DNA from: Gemmata palustris
GTDB taxonomy: Bacteria > Planctomycetota > Planctomycetia > Gemmatales > Gemmataceae
Length of the DNA: 64,000 nt
Direction of reading: 5' to 3'
NCBI RefSeq assembly: GCF_017939745.1
Contig: NZ_JAGKQQ010000001.1
Coordinates: 4,836,001 to 4,900,000 of the forward strand
Notes under the pieces: model-generated
What the model was told of the DNA's origin: nothing
Databases searched by the model: none
The model's input: the letters and a program-made list of their open reading frames with translations, nothing else
Part shown: piece after piece, positions 24,658-34,057 of the stretch
Position numbering within the stretch: the stretch's first letter is position 1
Layout: every line of letters begins with the position of its first letter
Made by a program: the position numbers and the translations under genes

Positions 24658-25332
24658 ATGCTGCCGAGTTTCGTGCGCCCCACGCCCATGACCGACCGGC
24701 TCTACGAATACGTGCTGTCCGTGGGCCTGCGCGAGCCCGACACGTTTCGCGCGCTGCGCGAAGAAACCGCAACGCTCCCCGAATGCGAATGGCAGATTGC
24801 ACCCGAGCAGGGGCCGTTTTTGGCGCTGATCGTCCAACTGATGGGCGCAAAGAAGTGCCTCGAAGTCGGCACGTTCACGGGGTATTCGGCCGCGTGGGTC
24901 GCGAGCGTGCTCCCGGCCGACGGCAAACTCGTGTGCTGCGAACTCAGCGCGGTGTACGCCGGCATCGCGCAGAAGCACCTGACCGCCGCGGGCTTGGCGA
25001 ACAAGGTCGAGTTCCGCATCGCGCCCGCGGTTCAATCGCTCACGGACCTGCTCGCCAACGGGCACGCGGGCACCTTCGACTACGCCTTCATCGATGCCGA
25101 CAAATCGAGCTACAACATCTACTACGAGCGGTGTTTGGAACTGGTCCGCCCCGGCGGGCTGATCGCGATCGACAACACGCTCTGGGACGGCAAACCGGCC
25201 GACTCGAGCGTGACCGACATGGACACGCTCGCGATCCGCGCGCTCAACGAGAAGGTCCACGGCGACGCTCGCGTGTCGCTCAGCTTCCTGCCGTTCGCCG
25301 ACGGATTGACGTTGGCCCGGAAGAACACGTAA
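24658..25332 (+). CDS. SAM-dependent O-methyltransferase (family 3)
   Basis: A 224-residue class I methyltransferase of the catechol/caffeoyl-CoA O-methyltransferase type. Motif I is CLEVGTFTGYSAAW (about residues 63-76), followed by GKLVCCELS and the metal-binding stretch FDYAFIDADKSSY with a later GGLIAIDNTLWDG. The methyl acceptor is unknown; these enzymes need a divalent metal held by the Asp and Asn residues named. The ATG at 24658 has GAGG seven bases upstream. Confidence 0.88.
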   Translation: MLPSFVRPTPMTDRLYEYVLSVGLREPDTFRALREETATLPECEWQIAPEQGPFLALIVQLMGAKKCLEVGTFTGYSAAWVASVLPADGKLVCCELSAVYAGIAQKHLTAAGLANKVEFRIAPAVQSLTDLLANGHAGTFDYAFIDADKSSYNIYYERCLELVRPGGLIAIDNTLWDGKPADSSVTDMDTLAIRALNEKVHGDARVSLSFLPFADGLTLARKNT

Positions 25333-25465
25333 CGGAACCCGGGGTTGAAACCCCGGGCTATTTCCGGTGACCCCATTCGGGGTCCAAAAGACACAAACCG
25401 GGGTGCGTTTGCGCGCCCCAACAGGGCCACCGGGAATAGCCCGGGGTTTCAACCCCGGGTTCCGT
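25332..25465. repeat. 38-bp inverted repeat between methyltransferase and dapA
   Basis: Arms 25332-25369 and 25428-25465 match in 37 of 38 positions. Each arm contains a perfect short palindrome (CCCGGGGTTGAAACCCCGGG). The spacer has its own small hairpins (ACCCCATTCGGGGT). The left arm overlaps the methyltransferase stop codon TAA by one base. Confidence 0.9.
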
Positions 25466-25546
25466 CGGTCAAACTTGATCGCCCCGCGACGTTCCGTAAT
25501 TTGACTCTTTAACGAAATAGCCCCTTCCAACGTGCCGAGGTCCGTC

Positions 25547-26446
25547 ATGGCTGCCACTCGCGGCGAGTTGTTCGCCGGTGTCACCGTCGCCATCATCACC
25601 CCGTTCAAGAACGGCGAAGTCGATTGGGACGAACTCGGCAAACTCGTGGACTGGCACTGCGAGCAGGGCACCGACGCCCTCGCCCCGTGCGGCACCACGG
25701 GCGAATCGCCGACGCTGACGCACGACGAGAACGAGCGCGTGGTCTCGTTCGTGTGCGAGCGCGCCCGCGGGCGCACGAAGATCATGGCCGGGACCGGGTC
25801 GAACTCGACCTCCGAAGCGATCCGGATGACGAAGGCCGCGAAGAAGGCGGGCGCCAACGGCACGCTGCAGGTCGGCCCGTACTACAACAAGCCGACGCAA
25901 GAGGGCTACTTCCGCCACTTCGCCGCGCTCGCGGAAGCCACGGACCTCCCGATCGTCGTTTACAACATCCCGGGGCGCACCGCGAGCAACATCCTGCCGG
26001 AAACGCTCGCGCGCATGGCTGAGGCGTGCCCCACCATTGTCGCCGTGAAGGAAGCGACCGGCTCCCTGGACCAAGCGAGCCAGGTCGCGGCGCTCACCGA
26101 TCTCACGATCCTGAGCGGCGACGACAGTCTCACGCTTCCGCTCATGAGCATCGGCGGTAAGGGCGTGGTGAGCGTGGTCGGTAACATCGTGCCGCGCGAC
26201 ATGATGGCGCTGGTGAAGGCGTTCGCCGCGGGCAAGTTTGAAGAAGCGCTCCAGTGGCACCGCAAGCTGTTCCCGCTGTGCCGGGACATGCTCGGCGTGG
26301 CAACGAACCCGATCCCGCTGAAGACTGCGGTAAAGCTCCTCGGGCGCGGGAACGGCGAGATGCGCCTGCCGATGTGCCCGATCGACGCGGCCGGCGAAGC
26401 GAAGGTGCGCCAAACGCTCGTGAACTACGGCCTGCTGAAAGCATAA
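25547..26446 (+). CDS. dapA: 4-hydroxy-tetrahydrodipicolinate synthase
   Basis: DapA condenses pyruvate and aspartate semialdehyde in lysine/diaminopimelate synthesis. The 299-residue TIM barrel has GTTGE (residues 49-53), the catalytic Tyr in VVYNIPGRT (about 139), the Schiff-base Lys in AVKEATG (about 168) and GDDSLTLP. The ATG at 25547 is used, with GAGG upstream; an in-frame start five codons earlier is possible. The next gene lies 24 bases downstream. Confidence 0.93.
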   Translation: MAATRGELFAGVTVAIITPFKNGEVDWDELGKLVDWHCEQGTDALAPCGTTGESPTLTHDENERVVSFVCERARGRTKIMAGTGSNSTSEAIRMTKAAKKAGANGTLQVGPYYNKPTQEGYFRHFAALAEATDLPIVVYNIPGRTASNILPETLARMAEACPTIVAVKEATGSLDQASQVAALTDLTILSGDDSLTLPLMSIGGKGVVSVVGNIVPRDMMALVKAFAAGKFEEALQWHRKLFPLCRDMLGVATNPIPLKTAVKLLGRGNGEMRLPMCPIDAAGEAKVRQTLVNYGLLKA

Positions 26447-26470
26447 TCCCGTCCCCACTGAGCACCCCAT

Positions 26471-26989
26471 ATGACCACCCGCATCATCGCGTGTGTCGTT
26501 GTCGCCGTCTCCGCGTCGTTTGCTCCGGCCGACGATGCGGAAATCAAGAAAACAGCGAAAGCGAAAGCCGAAGAGACCCAAAACGCACTGCTCAAGGGTG
26601 ACTACGACAAGCTCGTAGACCTCACTCACCCAAAGATCGTGGAGGAAATGGGCGGGCGCAAAAAGATGATCGAAGGCATAACTGCGAGCGTTAAAGACAT
26701 GAAGTCGAAGGGCTTCACGTTCAAGTCGGTTTCGGTCGGCGACTCGTCCGATTCGGTCAAGACCGGAAAAGAACTGTACATCATCGTCCCATTCGCCCTG
26801 CAAATGGCGGCTCCAAGCGGACGGTTGCACACAAAGGGAGCTCTCGTCGGCGTTTCCAGTGACGGCGGCAAAACATGGGCGTTCGCAGACGCGACACCCG
26901 GCCGTGAGGCGCTGAAAAAGCTGCTCCCGGGCCTACCCGAAGCAATCGTGTTTCCCAAAAAGGAAGCGCCGACGTTTGTGAAGGATTAG
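26471..26989 (+). CDS. Secreted hypothetical protein
   Basis: A 172-residue protein with a signal peptide (MTTRIIACVVVAVSASFAPA). The mature part begins with a helical stretch rich in Lys, Glu and Ala (EIKKTAKAKAEETQNALLKG) and DYDKLVDLTHPKIVEEMGGR, then alternates beta strands, a layout that is reminiscent of NTF2-like proteins. It closely follows dapA on the same strand and may be co-transcribed, but there is no sign of a link with lysine synthesis. Confidence 0.7.
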   Translation: MTTRIIACVVVAVSASFAPADDAEIKKTAKAKAEETQNALLKGDYDKLVDLTHPKIVEEMGGRKKMIEGITASVKDMKSKGFTFKSVSVGDSSDSVKTGKELYIIVPFALQMAAPSGRLHTKGALVGVSSDGGKTWAFADATPGREALKKLLPGLPEAIVFPKKEAPTFVKD

Positions 26990-27088
26990 TGCGAAGACGC
27001 TTTTAGACAAGGAACGACCCGCGTGGCGGCAGCTTTCACATGGAAGCAGCTACCACGCGGGTTGTTGCGTTCGCCATCAAGTATCGCG

Positions 27089-28294
27089 TTACGCCCCGTA
27101 CTTGCCCAGGCGCCCCGCGTGGGCCATCGCGAGCAGCATCAGGTGCATCGCCTGGAACTGCCCCAACCCGCCGCGCAAGCACGCCCGCTCACTGAACTCC
27201 GTCACCTCGTCGGTGCGGCACATGTCCGCGAGCAGCAGCGTCGGCACCGGGTGCCACGAGTGCGACTTCATCTTGCTCGGCGTGCTGTGGTCGCCGGTCA
27301 CAATGAACACGTCGGGCTTCAGCTTCAGAATGTCGGGGACGACCTCGTCGAGTTTCTCGATCATGTCCACCTTCGCGGGGAAGTTGCCGTCCTCGCCGGT
27401 GCTGTCCGTGTACTTGTAGTGCAGGAAGAAGAAGTCGTAGTCGTTCCACACTTTGGTGAGCGTCTCGACCTGCCCCTGGAGCGTCTGGCCGGGGTCGAGG
27501 ATGTCCATCCCCACGAGTCGGGCCAGTCCCTTGTACATCGGGTAAACGGCGATCGCGGCCGCTTTCATCCCGTACACGTCCGCGAACGTCGCGATCTTCG
27601 GATAAGTCGCGAACCCGCGGAGCGTCGCGCCGTTGATCGTGCCCTCGCTCGCGAGCACCTTCGTCGCTTCCGCGATGAACGCATTCACCACGTCCGCGGT
27701 CTTCTGAGACGCGGCGTCCGCGCCCGCAGCCTTCAGCGGGGGCACACCAACGGCTTGCGGATCGGTGTCGTTCACGCGATCGCCCAGACCGTCACCGCGG
27801 ATGACCAATACGAAGCGGTGCTCCTTCACCGGCTCGACGAACAGTTCCACTCCGGGAATTTTGATCGTGCGGAGTTTTTCGACCGCGGCCTTGTTCTTTT
27901 CGTTCGTCGGGCGCCCGGCCCGGCGGTCGGTGATCTTGCCGTCCGCGCCGAGCGTGCAGAAGTTGCCCCGGATGGCGACGTCGCGCGAGCCGACCGCGAA
28001 GTTGATACCCAGCGCTTCCAAAATGCCGCGCCCGATGCGGTACTCGAGCGGGTCGTAGCCGAACAGCCCGAGGTGCCCGGGGCCGCTACCTGGCGTTATT
28101 CCCGGCAAAACCGGAATACTCAGACCCGTCACGCCGTCGCGGGCGCAGGCGTCCAAGTTCGGAGTTTTTGCGGTTTCCAGCTCCGTTAGCCCGCCCGGTT
28201 GACGGGAAAGCCCGCCCAATCCGTCGGCCACGAGCAGAACGATCTTGGTTTTGGCCGGTTCGCGGAGGTCGCGGATGAGTTCGTGTATGTTCAT
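27089..28294 (-). CDS. apgM: Cofactor-independent phosphoglycerate mutase, archaeal type
   Basis: A 401-residue alkaline phosphatase-superfamily mutase of the ApgM type that interconverts 3- and 2-phosphoglycerate. Supporting motifs are KIVLLVADGLGGL (first metal Asp), GITPGSGPGHLGLFGYDP with the phosphorylated Ser candidate, and C-terminal FIVTGDHSTP and HSWHPVPTLL. It is convergent with the secreted-protein gene, with a short hairpin (ACCCGCGTGG/CCACGCGGGT) between them. Confidence 0.92.
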   Translation of the reverse strand: MNIHELIRDLREPAKTKIVLLVADGLGGLSRQPGGLTELETAKTPNLDACARDGVTGLSIPVLPGITPGSGPGHLGLFGYDPLEYRIGRGILEALGINFAVGSRDVAIRGNFCTLGADGKITDRRAGRPTNEKNKAAVEKLRTIKIPGVELFVEPVKEHRFVLVIRGDGLGDRVNDTDPQAVGVPPLKAAGADAASQKTADVVNAFIAEATKVLASEGTINGATLRGFATYPKIATFADVYGMKAAAIAVYPMYKGLARLVGMDILDPGQTLQGQVETLTKVWNDYDFFFLHYKYTDSTGEDGNFPAKVDMIEKLDEVVPDILKLKPDVFIVTGDHSTPSKMKSHSWHPVPTLLLADMCRTDEVTEFSERACLRGGLGQFQAMHLMLLAMAHAGRLGKYGA

Positions 28295-28348
28295 GCGGAA
28301 GAGTTTACGCCCGGCGAATAATGACGTACAGTACGGTTAGTCCGAGGC

Positions 28349-28437
28349 TTTTGGTCCCCGGTCCGAGCGTCTCGTTGTTTGCCCCGTGCGGGCCGGGCCT
28401 TACGGCCGACAACGCGCCCCGCGGCCGGTGACCAAAA
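28349..28437. repeat. Long stem-loop just upstream of pgi
   Basis: TTTTGGTCCCCGG at 28349-28361 faces CCGGTGACCAAAA at 28425-28437 (12 of 13 match), enclosing an inner CGTTGT/ACAACG pair and a GC-rich loop. It ends 28 bases before the pgi start codon. It may be a 5' UTR structure or another palindromic repeat. Confidence 0.55.
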
Positions 28438-28465
28438 CCAGTGACGCTCGACCAGGGACCAACTC

Positions 28466-29971
28466 ATGCAATTGCCCGACGAGAACATCGAGTACCAGTT
28501 CGCGCGGCTCCTCGCCCAGCCGCACGAGACGTGGACCCCACTCGCCGAGCTCCAACAGCAGCACTTCCTCCCGCCCGAAAAGGTGGACGAGGTGAAGCAG
28601 TGGGTCACGTCCGTCCGCGGGCAGGTGGTCGCCGAGCGCGAGTTGCAGAACCCGCCGCCGAAGATGCGCCCGCTGCAACCGGGCTTCATCGATCTGCCAC
28701 AAAAACTGCTCGACGGCTACAAGCGCAAACAGGACGCGAGCGAACTCGGTCGGGTGCTGCGCCTCGCACAGCAGTTGCGCGACACCGTGGACCGCGTGGT
28801 GATCCTCGGCATCGGCGGGAGCTACCTCGCGTCGAAGGCCATCTTCGACGCGCTCTGTCACGCGCACCACAACGAACTGCCCGCGAAGTTGCGCATGGGC
28901 AAGCCGCGCATCTACTTCGAGGGAAAAGACCTCGATAACGATTCGCTGCAAGACCTCTTCGAGTTACTCGAAAACACCTGCGTCGATCCCGACATCATCG
29001 AGGAGCGGTGGGGCGTCGTCGTCATCAGCAAGTCCGGGAGCACGCTCGAAATGGCCGCGGCGTACCGCGCCGTGAAGGGCGAGGCCGCGAAGTTCTACGG
29101 CCCGAAGTCCGAGATGCTCCGCAAGGTGATCGTTCCCATCACCGGGGCGAAAAGCAGCAAGCTCCGCGACTTGTGCAAGGCCGACGGCTTCCCCGAGGAC
29201 GACATCCTCACCATCCCCGACGACGTCGGCGGGCGGTTCAGCGTGTTCACCGCGGTGGGCCTACTCCCCGCGGCGGTGATGGGGCTCGATGTGCGGGCAA
29301 TGCTGCTCGGCGCCGCGACCATGACGCGCCGGTTCATCGAAGAACCGTTCGACCGCAACCCGGTACTGCAGTTCGCCGCGGTGAACCACCTGATGACCGA
29401 GCGCGGGAAGACCACTCGCGTGCTGTCCGCGTGGTCGCGCAAGCTCGAAGCGGTGGGCTGGTGGTACGACCAGTTGCTCGCGGAATCGCTGGGCAAGAAC
29501 GGCCGCGGCGCGACCCCGATCACGATGGTGGGCACGCGCGACCTGCACAGCCGCGGGCAGCAGCACCAAGACGGCACACGCGACAAGCTCATCAACAACC
29601 TGATCGTGCGGCAAATCAAGCACCCGCCGGTGACCCTGGGCATGTCCGAGCGGAACGAGGACGACCTGAACCAGTTCAGCCGTAAGGGACTGCCCGACAT
29701 CCTCGACGCGGCCATCAAGGGCACGAACGAGGCCTACACCCAGGCCGCCCGCCCCACCGCGGACATCACGCTGCCGATGATCTCCGAACACACCATCGGG
29801 CAACTGCTCCAGATGCTCATGCTGGCGACCGTGGTCGAGGGCCGGCTCAACGGCACGAACCCCTACGGTCAGCCCGGCGTGGAGGCGTACAAGGCGAACA
29901 TGATGCGCGCGCTGAAGGCGACGCCGAACTTGCCGAAGGGCGAGGTCCGCGACGCTGCCAAGGGCGTGTAA
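28466..29971 (+). CDS. pgi: Glucose-6-phosphate isomerase
   Basis: Pgi interconverts glucose-6-phosphate and fructose-6-phosphate. The 501-residue protein has two sugar isomerase (SIS) domains: the first includes ILGIGGSYLASKA and VVISKSGSTLE, the second GGRFSVFTAVGLLPA and HQDGTRDKL. The start MQLPDENIEYQF is well placed. It is preceded by a stem-loop and followed by a strong terminator. It belongs functionally with apgM and tpiA in this window, though they are not one operon. Confidence 0.94.
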   Translation: MQLPDENIEYQFARLLAQPHETWTPLAELQQQHFLPPEKVDEVKQWVTSVRGQVVAERELQNPPPKMRPLQPGFIDLPQKLLDGYKRKQDASELGRVLRLAQQLRDTVDRVVILGIGGSYLASKAIFDALCHAHHNELPAKLRMGKPRIYFEGKDLDNDSLQDLFELLENTCVDPDIIEERWGVVVISKSGSTLEMAAAYRAVKGEAAKFYGPKSEMLRKVIVPITGAKSSKLRDLCKADGFPEDDILTIPDDVGGRFSVFTAVGLLPAAVMGLDVRAMLLGAATMTRRFIEEPFDRNPVLQFAAVNHLMTERGKTTRVLSAWSRKLEAVGWWYDQLLAESLGKNGRGATPITMVGTRDLHSRGQQHQDGTRDKLINNLIVRQIKHPPVTLGMSERNEDDLNQFSRKGLPDILDAAIKGTNEAYTQAARPTADITLPMISEHTIGQLLQMLMLATVVEGRLNGTNPYGQPGVEAYKANMMRALKATPNLPKGEVRDAAKGV

Positions 29972-29990
29972 AGAAAGTGCGAGTTTAAGG

Positions 29991-30037
29991 CGAAGGGGTT
30001 CCGCTCACGGCCGTGAGCGGAACCCCTTCGCGTTTTT
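29991..30037 (+). terminator. Strong terminator after pgi
   Basis: A perfect 20-bp palindrome (CGAAGGGGTTCCGCTCACGG and its complement, no loop beyond the centre) followed by CGTTTTT. It also lies at the end of the convergent monooxygenase gene. Confidence 0.92.
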
Positions 30038-30056
30038 CAGCGCGCTGGTGTGAATC

Positions 30057-31667
30057 TCAGCCCGGCGTGCCTGACACTCTGATAGGCGTCACCATCTCCA
30101 GATAGCGCATCAGGCGCGCTGTCGCGGGGTTCTCCGCGCACGTTACCAGCCCGATGTAGCCATCGGGCCGAACGAGAACGAGGCTGATTCCCACAGCCGG
30201 GTCGATTTCAAAAACGCGGTGAATGAAGCCCTCGGAGTCGGCGAGGCTTGCGCCCTCAACAGCACTCCCTGGTCGAACGACCTGATACGCCCGAACGAGC
30301 TCGTGGTACCGGGTGTTAATTTCGGCGACGAATTCGCGTGTATCTGTACCGAAAGTCAGAAGCGTGAAATGGGGACCGCGGAAGACATCGAACAGGCGAG
30401 TAGGGGCACCGACCGCATCGCAACACGGGGCATCGGGGGCGCGATCGCCGGCACGCACGCCCCCCGGCGCGGTTCGATCCTCCCAGGCGAGAGGTCCGGC
30501 CCGATAGTTCAGTGAGAGCTGGAACATCTTGTGACCGGAACCGACCTCGGAACCGGTCGGCGGGCCGCCGAAGTCCTGTCGGTGCCACCGCGTTGTGATG
30601 CCGAGCAGATCGGCCGCGACGGGCATTCGCTCGGCTTCGTAAGTATCGAGCAGTTCCGCCGGCGCGCCGCTCAGCACCGCCCCGAGTTTCCAGCCGAGGT
30701 TGTAGGCGTCCTGCACGCTCGCGTTCAATCCCTGACCGCCCGCCGAAGAGTGAACGTGCGCGGCATCACCAGCCAGAAACACGCGCCCCACCCGGAACCG
30801 TTCGGCCATGCGAACGTTGACCCGGTACAGGGAGATCCACCTCAAATCGTGGAGCCGGATGTCGCTGCGCCCAGAGCGTGCCTTCAACATGGCCTGCATC
30901 GCGTCGAGCGTCAGCGCGGGCACTTCGTCGGAACTCACGTTGGCTACGAGCTGAAAATACTCGGTCCCTGGTAGCCCCCACAGCGAGAACCTCTCGGAAC
31001 TCGATACACCGCCCGCGCGAGTCAGTAGGTGGCAGTGGTCGTGATCCAGCGGCCCGTCCACCCGCACGTCGCCGATAATCGTCCGCTCGGTTTCAAACGT
31101 CTCGCCTTCAAAGCCGACGCCGAGTTCCTTCCGCACGAAACTGCGCCCGCCATCTGTGCCCACAAGATAGCCCGCCCGAACGCGCTGTTGAACGCCGTCA
31201 CGAATGAGTGTGGCCGTCACTCCGTCGGCGTCCTGCTCGAACGCGACCAGTTCGGTCGATAGTTCGACGCCACCACCGAGCCGAACGAGGCGGGCGTGGA
31301 GGATCTCATCGGTTCGCCACTGCGGGATGATCCAGGCAGAAGGGTACGGCACGTCCGGGGTCGCTACGGGTTCTCGAATGCCAAGCATCTGAGCCAGTGA
31401 TCGGTCCCACACGACCTGATCGCCGGCGTAACACCGAAAGCCCGGGAACGGCGTCCCCGCGTCTACAACATCGTCAATCACGTCCAGATCGTGGAACACT
31501 TCGAGGGTTCGCGGTTGGAGCCCCTTCCCGCGCGAACCGATGAACAGCCGATCGGCTTTATCAACGATGCGATACGAAATTCCGCGACGCGCCAGGTCGC
31601 AGGCCAAAGCGAGACCGGCAGGCCCGGCGCCGACAATCAGCACGAGGCGGGAGTTCGTTTGGCTCAA
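30057..31667 (-). CDS. FAD-dependent aromatic monooxygenase-like protein
   Basis: A 536-residue flavoprotein of the PheA/TfdB group. The Rossmann dinucleotide motif is VLIVGAGPAGLALACDLA at the N-terminus, the DG motif appears as YLVGTDGGRSFVRKELG, and the GD motif as VFLAGDAAHVHSSAGGQGLN. The C-terminal region (after about residue 390) looks like the thioredoxin-like domain of phenol hydroxylase relatives. It probably hydroxylates an aromatic or polyketide-like compound; the substrate is unknown. It stands alone next to a DUF1810 gene. Confidence 0.88.
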   Translation of the reverse strand: MSQTNSRLVLIVGAGPAGLALACDLARRGISYRIVDKADRLFIGSRGKGLQPRTLEVFHDLDVIDDVVDAGTPFPGFRCYAGDQVVWDRSLAQMLGIREPVATPDVPYPSAWIIPQWRTDEILHARLVRLGGGVELSTELVAFEQDADGVTATLIRDGVQQRVRAGYLVGTDGGRSFVRKELGVGFEGETFETERTIIGDVRVDGPLDHDHCHLLTRAGGVSSSERFSLWGLPGTEYFQLVANVSSDEVPALTLDAMQAMLKARSGRSDIRLHDLRWISLYRVNVRMAERFRVGRVFLAGDAAHVHSSAGGQGLNASVQDAYNLGWKLGAVLSGAPAELLDTYEAERMPVAADLLGITTRWHRQDFGGPPTGSEVGSGHKMFQLSLNYRAGPLAWEDRTAPGGVRAGDRAPDAPCCDAVGAPTRLFDVFRGPHFTLLTFGTDTREFVAEINTRYHELVRAYQVVRPGSAVEGASLADSEGFIHRVFEIDPAVGISLVLVRPDGYIGLVTCAENPATARLMRYLEMVTPIRVSGTPG

Positions 31668-31756
31668 GTCATCGGCTCCGCGGTGTGAGGGTATAGACCA
31701 CCGCGAGCCGTTCAGGTTCGCGCGACGGAGAAATCGCGCGGAGTGAGCACTGGAAG

Positions 31757-32224
31757 TTACGCCTCTTCAGATGCAGCGCCCAGTAACTGAAGCGTCTTGG
31801 CGTCGCGCTCGCCGGAATAGTATTTGTCGAGCAGTTGGTCGAAGACCGAACCCGTCGGCGACACGCGGGCAAACAGCGTAGCGCACGACCGCAACTTCAA
31901 GTCATCAGGAGATCCGAAGATCTCCAGCGCGGAACGCCCGTCAACGCGAAGCGCGGCCTCGACACACTCGACGAGGCGCGGACCGAGTACGGGGTGAGTC
32001 AAGTACGCTTCGGCCTCCGCGCGGCTCTTGATCGCGTACTGCTTGGAAATGGAACTGAACCCCAGTCCGTCGAATTGCGGGAAGATGTACCACATCCAGT
32101 GCGAGCGCTTCCGACCGCTTTTGATCTCGGCAAGCGCCTGTTCGTAGTCGTCCTCCTGCGCCTCCACGAAGCGACTCAAGTTGTAAGGGTCGCTCGCGTG
32201 GCCGACACGGTCCGATTCTGCCAC
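31757..32224 (-). CDS. DUF1810 family protein
   Basis: A 155-residue DUF1810 (calpastatin-like) protein with the family features DPYNLSRFVEAQEDDYEQAL, GRKRSHWMWYIFPQFDGLG and YAIKSRAEAEAYL. The function is unknown. It lies upstream of the monooxygenase on the same strand with about 90 bases between them. Confidence 0.92.
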   Translation of the reverse strand: MAESDRVGHASDPYNLSRFVEAQEDDYEQALAEIKSGRKRSHWMWYIFPQFDGLGFSSISKQYAIKSRAEAEAYLTHPVLGPRLVECVEAALRVDGRSALEIFGSPDDLKLRSCATLFARVSPTGSVFDQLLDKYYSGERDAKTLQLLGAASEEA

Positions 32225-32390
32225 AAGTTGACCTCCACACTAAACAGTGTCTGGCGCGCGATTCAGCACACTCACGAACCGGTCGAACTCGATCACGCCC
32301 ATTCAACATTTACTCAATTCAAGAGTGCCACCGTCTCGGCCACACCGCCACCCGAAAGTGGCATTTTGATACAAGCCCGATTCGATGCGG

Positions 32391-32440
32391 CAATGGTAAC
32401 CAGGGGCTCGCATTGTGCGCGCTCTCGGGTTACCATCGAT
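32391..32440. repeat. Short inverted repeat upstream of the DUF1501 gene
   Basis: CAATGGTAACC at 32391-32401 faces GGTTACCATCG at 32428-32438 (10 of 11 complementary) with a 26-base spacer, about 70 bases before the DUF1501 start. An operator or 5' UTR hairpin is possible. The rest of the 284-base gap (32225-32508) shows nothing else I can support. Confidence 0.4.
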
Positions 32441-32508
32441 TGTCCCGCCCGGTCGTAAAGACCGACACATTAGCCCGCCCAGAACTCCGCGCTACGGAGC
32501 CTCTCCCA

Positions 32509-33939
32509 ATGGCCGCACACTCGCGCCGCGATTTCCTCTGGTCCTTTGGTGGCGGGCTCGGCGGGGTCGCGCTCGCGCAACTGCTGGCCGAAGCGGGCGA
32601 GTTGCCCGGCGCGGTGAAGCCGAGGGCCGAGTTCAACGGCGGGTTACACCACGGCGCGAAGGTCAAGCGCGTCGTGCAACTGTTCATGAACGGCGGCGTC
32701 AGCCAGCCCGACACGTTCGACTACAAGCCGGTGCTGGAGAAAGGCCACGGCAAGCCGTTCGATCCCGGTACCAGCGAGAAGGTCGAGGGCGTCACCAGCA
32801 CGCCCGGCAACCTGATGAAGTCGCCGTTCCCGTTCAAGCAACACGGGCAGTGCGGGCGCTGGGTCAGTTCGATGTTCCCGCACCTCGCGACGCAAGTGGA
32901 CCGCATGGCGTTCCTCATGGCGGTCGCGTCCAAGTCGAACGTCCACGGCCCGGCCAGTTACATGATGAACACCGGGTTCATCATCCCCGGGTTCCCGTGC
33001 ATGGGCGCGTGGCTCTCGTATGGTTTGGGGCGCTTAACCGATAACCTGCCCACATTTGTCGTGCTGCCGGACGCGCGCGGGCTGCCGTACAATCAGAAGG
33101 GCAATTTCGGCTCGGGGTTTCTGCCGGTCGCGCACGCGGGCACCATTCTCAACGCGGGCGGTAACCCGCCCATCCCGGACCTCGCGCCGTCCCCCAAAGA
33201 GAAGTTCGTCTCATCGAGCGCTGATAAGGACGCACTGGAACTGCTGGGCAAAGTGAACCGGAGCCATGCGGAAACGCGCCCGGGCGATTCGCGCCTGGAC
33301 GCGCGCATCGAGAGCTACGAACTGGCGGCGAAGATGCAGCAGCACGCGCCCGAAGCGCTCGACCTCAACCGCGAGGCGGCAAAGACGCGCGCGAAGTACG
33401 GCCTCGACCAGCCCGCGACCGCGGAGTTCGGCCGCAGGTGCCTGCTCGCCCGCCGGCTCCTCGAACGCGGGGTGCGGTTCGTTCAGGTGTGGAGCGGGGC
33501 CGGCGGGCCGACGAACAACTGGGACAACCACACCGACATCATCCGCGAACTGCCGCCGATGGCGAGGTCCGTCGACCAGCCCTGCGCGGCGCTGCTCCAG
33601 GACTTACACGACCGCGGAATGCTCGCGGACACGCTGGTCGTGTTCAGCACGGAGTTCGGGCGGCAGCCGTTCACCCAGGGCGCGACCGGGCGCGACCACA
33701 ACCAGGGAACGTCGGTCGCGTGGTTGGCCGGGGCCGGGGTGAAGGAAGGGGTGAGTCACGGCGAAAGTGACCCGTGGAGCTGGCGCACGGAAAAGGACCG
33801 GGCCTACTGCTATGACATCCACGCGACGATTCTGCACCTGATGGGCATCGACCACACATTGCTGTCCGTGCGGCACGACGGCACCGATCGCCGACTGACC
33901 GACGTCCACGGGCACGTCATCGAAAAGATACTGGCGTGA
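32509..33939 (+). CDS. DUF1501 family protein, Tat-exported
   Basis: A 476-residue DUF1501 protein (alkaline phosphatase/sulfatase-like fold, abundant in planctomycetes). The N-terminus SRRDFLWSFGGGLGGVALAQ is a Tat-type signal. Family features include VVQLFMNGGVSQPDTFDYKP, the WNNH-like DNHTDI stretch and FSTEFGRQPF, GRDHNQGTS and HATILHLMGIDHTLL. These proteins usually sit beside a DUF1549/DUF1553 gene; here the nearest one is 21 kb away. Exact role is unknown. Confidence 0.92.
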   Translation: MAAHSRRDFLWSFGGGLGGVALAQLLAEAGELPGAVKPRAEFNGGLHHGAKVKRVVQLFMNGGVSQPDTFDYKPVLEKGHGKPFDPGTSEKVEGVTSTPGNLMKSPFPFKQHGQCGRWVSSMFPHLATQVDRMAFLMAVASKSNVHGPASYMMNTGFIIPGFPCMGAWLSYGLGRLTDNLPTFVVLPDARGLPYNQKGNFGSGFLPVAHAGTILNAGGNPPIPDLAPSPKEKFVSSSADKDALELLGKVNRSHAETRPGDSRLDARIESYELAAKMQQHAPEALDLNREAAKTRAKYGLDQPATAEFGRRCLLARRLLERGVRFVQVWSGAGGPTNNWDNHTDIIRELPPMARSVDQPCAALLQDLHDRGMLADTLVVFSTEFGRQPFTQGATGRDHNQGTSVAWLAGAGVKEGVSHGESDPWSWRTEKDRAYCYDIHATILHLMGIDHTLLSVRHDGTDRRLTDVHGHVIEKILA

Positions 33940-33943
33940 TTTT

Positions 33944-34050
33944 CCCCTGGGACCGCGGGCGTCCCGCCCGCTTCGCTACTGAAACTACCTCATGTGGGAT
34001 ACGGCACCCTAATGAGGCAGAAGCGGGCGGGACGCCCGCGGTCCCAGGGG
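33944..34050. repeat. 30-bp perfect inverted repeat between convergent genes
   Basis: Arms 33944-33973 and 34021-34050 are exact complements (core GGGACCGCGGGCGTCCCGCC) with a 47-base spacer. They lie between the ends of the DUF1501 gene and the membrane-anchored protein gene. Confidence 0.9.
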
Positions 34051-34057
34051 GAAGACG

